Shown here one piece after another: positions 58,926 through 64,000 of a DNA stretch of 64,000 nt. This DNA is from Sphingomonas folli (lineage in GTDB: Bacteria > Pseudomonadota > Alphaproteobacteria > Sphingomonadales > Sphingomonadaceae). The notes beneath the pieces are model-generated. The model was given only the letters and a program-made list of their open reading frames with translations, ran no database searches and was not told the DNA's origin. Within the stretch, counting starts at the first letter, position 1. The number at the start of each line of letters is the position of its first letter. Location of the stretch: the NCBI RefSeq assembly GCF_019429525.1, contig NZ_JAHXZL010000007.1:124001-188000 (forward strand). The letters run 5' to 3'. Both the position numbers and the translations under genes were made by a program.

Positions 58926-61900
58926 CCCGCGTGCTGCGCTACGCCGGGGTGGCGCTCGCGACGCTGGTCGCGCTGGCGCTGCTGGTCGTGTTCGTGCTCG
59001 ACACCGGCGTCGGGCACCGTTTCGTCGCCGACCGGGTCAACGCGCTGCGCCCCGACAACGGGCTGCGCTTCCGTCTCGGGCGGATCGACGGTTCTCTCTA
59101 TGGCCGCGCCGAGCTGGTCGACTTCCGCCTCTACGATCCGAACGGACTGGTGCTGTCGGTGCCGCGCGCGCGGCTCGACTGGTCGCCGCTGGCGTGGTGG
59201 CACAACCGGCTGGACATCGCGTCGCTCGACATCCCGGTCGCCACCCTCGCCAAATTGCCCGAGCCGCGCGACACCGGGCGCAGCGGGCCGCTGCTCCCCA
59301 AGTTCGACATCGCGATCGCGCGCCTCGCGGTCGACCGGCTGATCGTCGCGCCCGGGGTGACAGGCGCGGTGCGGTACGGCCGGCTGCGCGGGCGCGCCGA
59401 CATCCGCGACGGCCACGCACTGGTCGACCTCGCCGCGCTGGTGCAGGGCAGCGACTCGCTCGACCTGCGGCTCGACTCGCGCCCCGACGCCGGCCGCTTC
59501 GACCTGGAAGCGCGCGCGCGCGGCACGGCGCGCGGGGTGCTGGCGCGGCTGACCGGGCTGAACCGCGCGCTCGCGCTCGACGTCGCGGGCGACGGCGACT
59601 GGCGCCGCTGGGACGGGCGCGCGGTGGCGCAGGTCGGTGCGGCGCGCGTGATCGACCTCGCGCTCGCCAACCGAGCGGGCCGCTACCGGCTGATCGGCAC
59701 CGTCGCGCCGAGCGCGATCACCCGCGGCAAGCTCCAGTCGCTCACGGCGCCCCGCGTCGCGGTCGACGGCAGCGCCACCTTCGCGAACCGGCGGCTCGAC
59801 GGCGCGCTGTCGCTGCGCTCGCCCGCGATCGCCGCGCGCGTCGAGGGCATGGTCGACCTCGCCGCCAGCGCGCTCCGCAACGTCCGCGTCACCGCGCGGC
59901 TGCTGCGCCCGCCGGCGCTGTTCCGCAACATGACCGCGCGCGACATGCGGCTGCGCGCCATCCTCGACGGCAACTTCCGCAGCTTCTCCTTCGACTATCG
60001 CCTCGCCGCCGAGCGCTTCGCCTTCGACGATACCGGCTTTGAGCAGGCACGCGCGGCCGGGCGCGGGCGCTGGTCTAAGACGCCGGTGCTGGTGCCCGCG
60101 CGCTTCACCGCGGCGCGGGTGACCGGCGTGGGCGACGTCGCCGGCGGCATCCTGCGCAACCTCAGCGTCGACGGCACGCTCAAGGTGACCGCTACCCAGG
60201 TCACCGGCGACCGGCTCCGGCTGCGCTCGGACCAGCTCGCCGGCGAGATCGGGCTCCAGCTCGACCTGCGCACCGGGCGCTACGACGTCGCGCTGAGCGG
60301 CGGGTTGGGGCGCTATCTCATCCCGGGCATCGGCTTGGTGCAGGTCGACTCGCGGCTCCAGGCGGTGCCCGGGCCGAGCGGCCATGGCACGCGCGTGGTC
60401 GGGCGCGGCACGGCGCGCGTGCTGCGGCTCGACAACGCCTTCTTCGGCTCGCTCACCGGTGGGCTGCCGCGGATCGAGAGCGAGCTGGAGCGCACCCCGG
60501 ACGGCATCCTCCACTTCACGCGGCTGGTGCTCACCGCGCCGACGCTGCGGCTCGCGGGGAACGGCTACCGCCGCCGCGACGGCACCTTCTTCTTCGAGGG
60601 CGCGGGCACGCAGGGCACTTACGGCCCGGTGACGCTGCGGCTGGACGGCAGGATCGAGCGGCCGACGCTCGACCTCGTCTTCGCGCGCCCCAACGCCACG
60701 CTGGGGCTCGCCGCGGTGCGCGCGCACCTCGATCCCAGCGCACAGGGCTTCGCCTTCACCGCGGCGGGCGAATCACGCCTCGGACCGTTCGCGGGGGCGG
60801 GACAGATCGTGCTGCCGCCGGGCGACGGTCAGTCGCGCATCCTGGTCGACCGGCTCGACGTGAGCGGCACGCGCGCGACCGGCGCGCTCGACATCGTCGA
60901 CGGCGGCTTCCGCGGGCGCCTGGCGGTGAACGGCGGCGGCTGGAGCGGCGCGCTCGACTTCGCGCCGGTCGGCGAGGTGCAGCGGATCGCGGCGCAGCTC
61001 CAGGCGCGCAATGCGCGAATCGGCGCCTTCGCCGCGGTCCGCGTGGCGCAATTGCAGTTCACCGCCTTGCTTGATCCCGCCGGCACCAAATTGGACGCGA
61101 CCGCGCGCGGCGCCGGGCTGCGCCACGGTGCGCTGTCGGTGTCGCGCTTCGACGGCGGCGTGACGCTGGCGGGCGAGACCGGCGAGATCCGCGCCGCGGT
61201 CGCCGGCTCGCGCGGCGTCGGGTTCCGCGTCCAGACCGTCACCGCGGTCACGCCCGAGGGCTATACCGTGCGCGCGAGCGGCAGCATCGGCCAGCGCCCG
61301 ATCCGGCTCGACACGCCCGCGGTCCTGCGCCGCGACGGCGACGCCTGGACGCTGGCGCCGACCAAGCTGAGCTTCGCGGGCGGTTCGGCCGAGGTCTCTG
61401 GCCGCCTCGGCGACGAGGAGACCAGCTTCCGCGCGACGCTCGCCGACCTGCCGCTGGCGGTGCTCGACATCGGCTATAGCGGGCTCGGGCTGGGCGGCAG
61501 CGCGAGCGGCTCGCTCCGGCTCGACGCGCGCGCGGGCGCGGCGCCGACCGGGCGCGCCGACCTGACCGTGCGCGGGCTGACCCGGTCCGGCCTGGTGACG
61601 TCGTCGACGCCGGTGGACATGGGGCTCGCCGCGGTGCTCGCGCCCGACCACGCCGGCGCGCGCGTGGTGATGCAGTCGGCGGGCAAGATTGTCGGCCGCG
61701 CGCAGGCGCGGCTGAAGCCGCTCGGCAGCGGCAGCCTGGTCGAGCGGCTGTCGCGCGCCGGCCTGTTCGCGCAGGTGCGCTACAGCGGGCCCGCCGACAC
61801 GCTGTGGCGCCTCACCCGGATCGAATTGTTCGACCTGACGGGGCCGGTCGCCTTCGCCGCCGACGTCACCGGCACCACCCAGGCGCCCCAGCTGCGCGGC

Positions 61901-63040
61901 GTGGTGCGCGCCGCCGGGGCGCGGATCCAGAGCGCGACCACGGGCACCTCGATCACCAACGTCGCGGCGAGCGGGCGCTTCAGCGGCTCGCGGCTCCAGC
62001 TCGACCGTTTCACCGGCGACGCCGGGCGCGGCGGCAAGGTGACGGGCAGCGGCTGGTTCGACCTGCGCCCGACCGGCGTCGCGCTCGACCTGCGCGTCGA
62101 CGCCGACCACGCCGTGCTGATCGACCGCGACGACATCGGCGCGACCGTCACCGGCCCGATCACCTTCCGCTCCGACGGCGACGGCGGCGTGATCGGCGGC
62201 GACGTGCGGCTCGACACCAGCCGCTACAAGTTCGGCCAGGCGACCGTCGCCAGCGCGCTGCCCCAGGTGTCGGTGCGCGAGATCAACGTGCCCGGCGGCG
62301 ACAATGCCGACGACGAGGTGGCGGCGCCGTGGCGGCTCGACGTCCGCGCGCGCGCGCGCAACGGGCTGATGGTCACCGGGCTGGGCCTGTCGAGCGAGTG
62401 GACCGCCCAGGTACAGATCGCCGGCACGCCGACCGACCCCGCGCTGACCGGGCGCGCCGACCTGGTGCGCGGCGACTATGAGTTCGCGGGGCGCGAGTTC
62501 GAGCTGTCGCGCGGCATCATCCGCTTCGCCGGCGAGGTGCCCGCCAACCCCGCGCTCGATATCGAGGCGAATGCCAACACCACGGGGCTCAACGCGTCGA
62601 TCCGCGTGACCGGCGTCGCGCTCAAGCCCGAGATCAGCTTCGCCAGCACGCCCGCGCTGCCGCAGGACGAACTGCTCTCGCGGCTGCTGTTCGGCACCTC
62701 GATCACCAATCTCTCCGCGCCCGAGGCGCTCCAGCTGGCCGCGGCGGTGGCGGCGCTGCAGGACGGCGGCGGCGGGCTCAACCCGATCAACGCGGTGCGC
62801 CGCGCCGCCGGGCTCGACCGGCTGCGCATCCTGCCCGCGGACCCGCAGACCGGCCAGGGCACGTCCATCGCGGCGGGTAAATATGTGACGCGGCGACTCT
62901 ATGCCGAGATCATCACCGACGGTGCGGGCTATTCCGCCACGCGGGTCGAGTTCCAGGTGACGAGGTGGCTCTCGCTGCTGTCGTCGATCTCGACGCTGGG
63001 GCGGCAGAGTGCCAACGTGCGCGTGTCGCGCGACTATTGA
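58922..63040 (+). CDS. tamB: Translocation and assembly module protein TamB (DUF490)
   Basis: AsmA-like bridge protein of 1372 residues spanning the periplasm. It starts at TTG (overlapping the tamA stop, TTGA) with one inner-membrane anchor (AGVALATLVALALLVVFVL). The long middle is a series of beta-strand repeats forming a taco-like groove (for example GRAELVDFRLYDPNGLVLSV). The C-terminal TamB/DUF490 domain is typical: GDYEFAGREFELSRGIIRF, ISFASTPALPQDELLSRLLF, LRILPADPQTGQGTSIAAGK. It works with TamA in outer-membrane protein assembly or in lipid transport to the outer membrane. Confidence 0.94.
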   Translation: MTRVLRYAGVALATLVALALLVVFVLDTGVGHRFVADRVNALRPDNGLRFRLGRIDGSLYGRAELVDFRLYDPNGLVLSVPRARLDWSPLAWWHNRLDIASLDIPVATLAKLPEPRDTGRSGPLLPKFDIAIARLAVDRLIVAPGVTGAVRYGRLRGRADIRDGHALVDLAALVQGSDSLDLRLDSRPDAGRFDLEARARGTARGVLARLTGLNRALALDVAGDGDWRRWDGRAVAQVGAARVIDLALANRAGRYRLIGTVAPSAITRGKLQSLTAPRVAVDGSATFANRRLDGALSLRSPAIAARVEGMVDLAASALRNVRVTARLLRPPALFRNMTARDMRLRAILDGNFRSFSFDYRLAAERFAFDDTGFEQARAAGRGRWSKTPVLVPARFTAARVTGVGDVAGGILRNLSVDGTLKVTATQVTGDRLRLRSDQLAGEIGLQLDLRTGRYDVALSGGLGRYLIPGIGLVQVDSRLQAVPGPSGHGTRVVGRGTARVLRLDNAFFGSLTGGLPRIESELERTPDGILHFTRLVLTAPTLRLAGNGYRRRDGTFFFEGAGTQGTYGPVTLRLDGRIERPTLDLVFARPNATLGLAAVRAHLDPSAQGFAFTAAGESRLGPFAGAGQIVLPPGDGQSRILVDRLDVSGTRATGALDIVDGGFRGRLAVNGGGWSGALDFAPVGEVQRIAAQLQARNARIGAFAAVRVAQLQFTALLDPAGTKLDATARGAGLRHGALSVSRFDGGVTLAGETGEIRAAVAGSRGVGFRVQTVTAVTPEGYTVRASGSIGQRPIRLDTPAVLRRDGDAWTLAPTKLSFAGGSAEVSGRLGDEETSFRATLADLPLAVLDIGYSGLGLGGSASGSLRLDARAGAAPTGRADLTVRGLTRSGLVTSSTPVDMGLAAVLAPDHAGARVVMQSAGKIVGRAQARLKPLGSGSLVERLSRAGLFAQVRYSGPADTLWRLTRIELFDLTGPVAFAADVTGTTQAPQLRGVVRAAGARIQSATTGTSITNVAASGRFSGSRLQLDRFTGDAGRGGKVTGSGWFDLRPTGVALDLRVDADHAVLIDRDDIGATVTGPITFRSDGDGGVIGGDVRLDTSRYKFGQATVASALPQVSVREINVPGGDNADDEVAAPWRLDVRARARNGLMVTGLGLSSEWTAQVQIAGTPTDPALTGRADLVRGDYEFAGREFELSRGIIRFAGEVPANPALDIEANANTTGLNASIRVTGVALKPEISFASTPALPQDELLSRLLFGTSITNLSAPEALQLAAAVAALQDGGGGLNPINAVRRAAGLDRLRILPADPQTGQGTSIAAGKYVTRRLYAEIITDGAGYSATRVEFQVTRWLSLLSSISTLGRQSANVRVSRDY

Positions 63041-63124
63041 CGGAGTGGCGTTTCGCCGCCGGAACGGTCGGCGCGTGACGGGGGTTGAGGCGCTGCGGCG
63101 CGGGTGAGCGTGGAGGGGGCCAGG

Positions 63125-64000
63125 ATGCGATGGGGATGGTGCGTGGGCGCGGCGGCCGCGCTGGCGATCGGCGGCGGCGCGGCGGCGCAGTCTCCCGCCG
63201 CGCTCAACGACGCGCCGCCCCCGCTGCCCGCGACGGCAGCGACCCAGACGGTACCGGTGGCGGACGACATGCGGTCGATACTGGACCAGCTGCCGCTGCT
63301 CGGCGCGCGCGCGATCGCGACGCTGACGCCGGTCGAGGCGCGGCTCGAACCGACCGCGGCGGACGCGTACAACGCCGCGATCCGCAAGTCGGGCATGTCC
63401 GTCGCGCCCGACGCGACGGTGACGACGCAGGATCTCGCCTATGGCGCAGACCCGATGCAATATGCGCGGGTTTATCGGCCCGGTGCCGCCGCGGGCACGG
63501 GCGCGCCGCTGCCGCTGCTGGTCTATTATCACGGCGGCGGCTGGGTGCTGGCCGACCTCACCGCCTATGACGCGACGCCCCGGCTGCTCGCCAAGCAGCT
63601 CAACGCGATCGTCGTCTCGGTCGAGTATCGCCGCGCCCCGGAATATCGCTTCCCCGCGCAGCACGACGACGCCGCCGCGGCCTATGCCTGGGCAGTGCGG
63701 AACGCCCCCGCCTGGGGCGCCGACCCCGCGCGCGTGGCGCTGGCGGGGGAGAGCGCGGGCGGCAACCTCGCGCTCAACACCGCGATCTACGCGCGCGACC
63801 ATGCGCTGGCGCGGCCGGCGCACGTGCTCGCGATCTACCCGATCGCCAACAGCGACCCCGCGCTGCCGTCGCGGCGCGACTCCGTCGCCGCCGTGCCGCT
63901 CGACACCGCGATGCTGGGCTGGTTCGCGCATTACTACGCTGCCGGTGCCGGCGACACCGCCGATCCGCGGCTCGACCTGGTGCGCGCCGACCTGCGCGGG
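63125..64000 (+). CDS. Alpha/beta hydrolase (hormone-sensitive lipase family), exported; cut off by the window end
   Basis: The first 292 codons of a gene that continues past 64000. The signal peptide is WCVGAAAALAIGGGAAAQ. The HSL-family oxyanion motif HGGGW lies near residue 137 (YYHGGGWVLADLTAYD) and the nucleophile motif GESAGGN near 208-214 (Ser about 210). VSVEYRRAPEYRFPA and GADPARVALAGESAG are typical. It should hydrolyse esters in the periplasm or outside. The catalytic Asp and His would lie beyond the window. Starts 84 bases after tamB. Confidence 0.9.
   Translation, partial: MRWGWCVGAAAALAIGGGAAAQSPAALNDAPPPLPATAATQTVPVADDMRSILDQLPLLGARAIATLTPVEARLEPTAADAYNAAIRKSGMSVAPDATVTTQDLAYGADPMQYARVYRPGAAAGTGAPLPLLVYYHGGGWVLADLTAYDATPRLLAKQLNAIVVSVEYRRAPEYRFPAQHDDAAAAYAWAVRNAPAWGADPARVALAGESAGGNLALNTAIYARDHALARPAHVLAIYPIANSDPALPSRRDSVAAVPLDTAMLGWFAHYYAAGAGDTADPRLDLVRADLRG

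Noticed and set aside
60773..63931. Very long minus-strand frame (1052 codons) opposite tamB
   Set aside because: It is Arg/Ala/Gly/Asp/His-rich without any domain, and lies opposite a complete tamB. Long antisense frames are expected at this GC content.

Overview
The window is GC-rich chromosomal DNA from an alphaproteobacterium, most likely Sphingomonas or a close relative in the Sphingomonadales. The supporting signs are three large TonB-dependent receptors of the Caulobacter/sphingomonad type, two PEPxxWA-type PEP-CTERM proteins, a Fur protein without the C-terminal CxxC pair, a cytochrome oxidase cluster with a subunit I/III fusion, and palindromic intergenic repeats of the kind common in sphingomonads. 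No tRNA, rRNA, CRISPR array, insertion sequence, phage or plasmid gene was seen. Coding density is high and codon use looks uniform by eye.

Layout. 1-10 kb: a sensor kinase (its regulator probably lies just upstream), a PEP-CTERM protein, a TonB receptor coupled to a secreted glycerophosphodiesterase, phosphoglycerate mutase, a GNAT enzyme whose 3' end is tandemly triplicated, a dienelactone hydrolase and a DUF1176 protein. 10-21.7 kb: a leftward housekeeping block, read in transcription order as LpxO-like hydroxylase, NifU, nitroreductase, tsaB, rimI, fur, plsC, miaB, phoH, ybeY, corC. Two cassettes sit inside it. A yjgH/tetR/tandem winged-helix set lies between miaB and phoH, and a VapBC toxin-antitoxin pair lies between phoH and ybeY. 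21.8-31.6 kb: M16 protease, acyl-CoA synthetase, M28 peptidase, free-methionine sulfoxide reductase, ArfB, an RluA-type pseudouridine synthase and a VanY-like peptidase. 31.7-36.5 kb: ctpA-dsbB-coq7 with stop/start overlaps, a DUF4394 PEP-CTERM protein and a glutaredoxin-MauE membrane fusion.

36.8-45.4 kb: a glycosyltransferase and a GH13 alpha-glucosidase, the latter flanked by two directly oriented 94-bp repeats, then a five-gene cytochrome c oxidase cluster in which every junction is a 4-base overlap. 45.5-50.4 kb: bpt, threonine ammonia-lyase, a YtcJ-like amidohydrolase and a Met/Asn-rich lipoprotein. 50.6-56.8 kb: two convergent TonB receptors and a 54-residue membrane protein. 56.9-64 kb: TamA-TamB and the start of a secreted alpha/beta hydrolase that runs off the end.

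The strongest candidates for something under-described are: the regulatory cassette at 13.2-15.3 kb, with three regularly spaced operators and a protein that looks like two fused winged-helix units; the VapBC pair embedded in the phoH-ybeY operon; the oxidase cluster with an unknown small membrane protein in the subunit IV position; and the glutaredoxin-MauE fusion. No wholly new multi-gene defence or biosynthetic system is evident.
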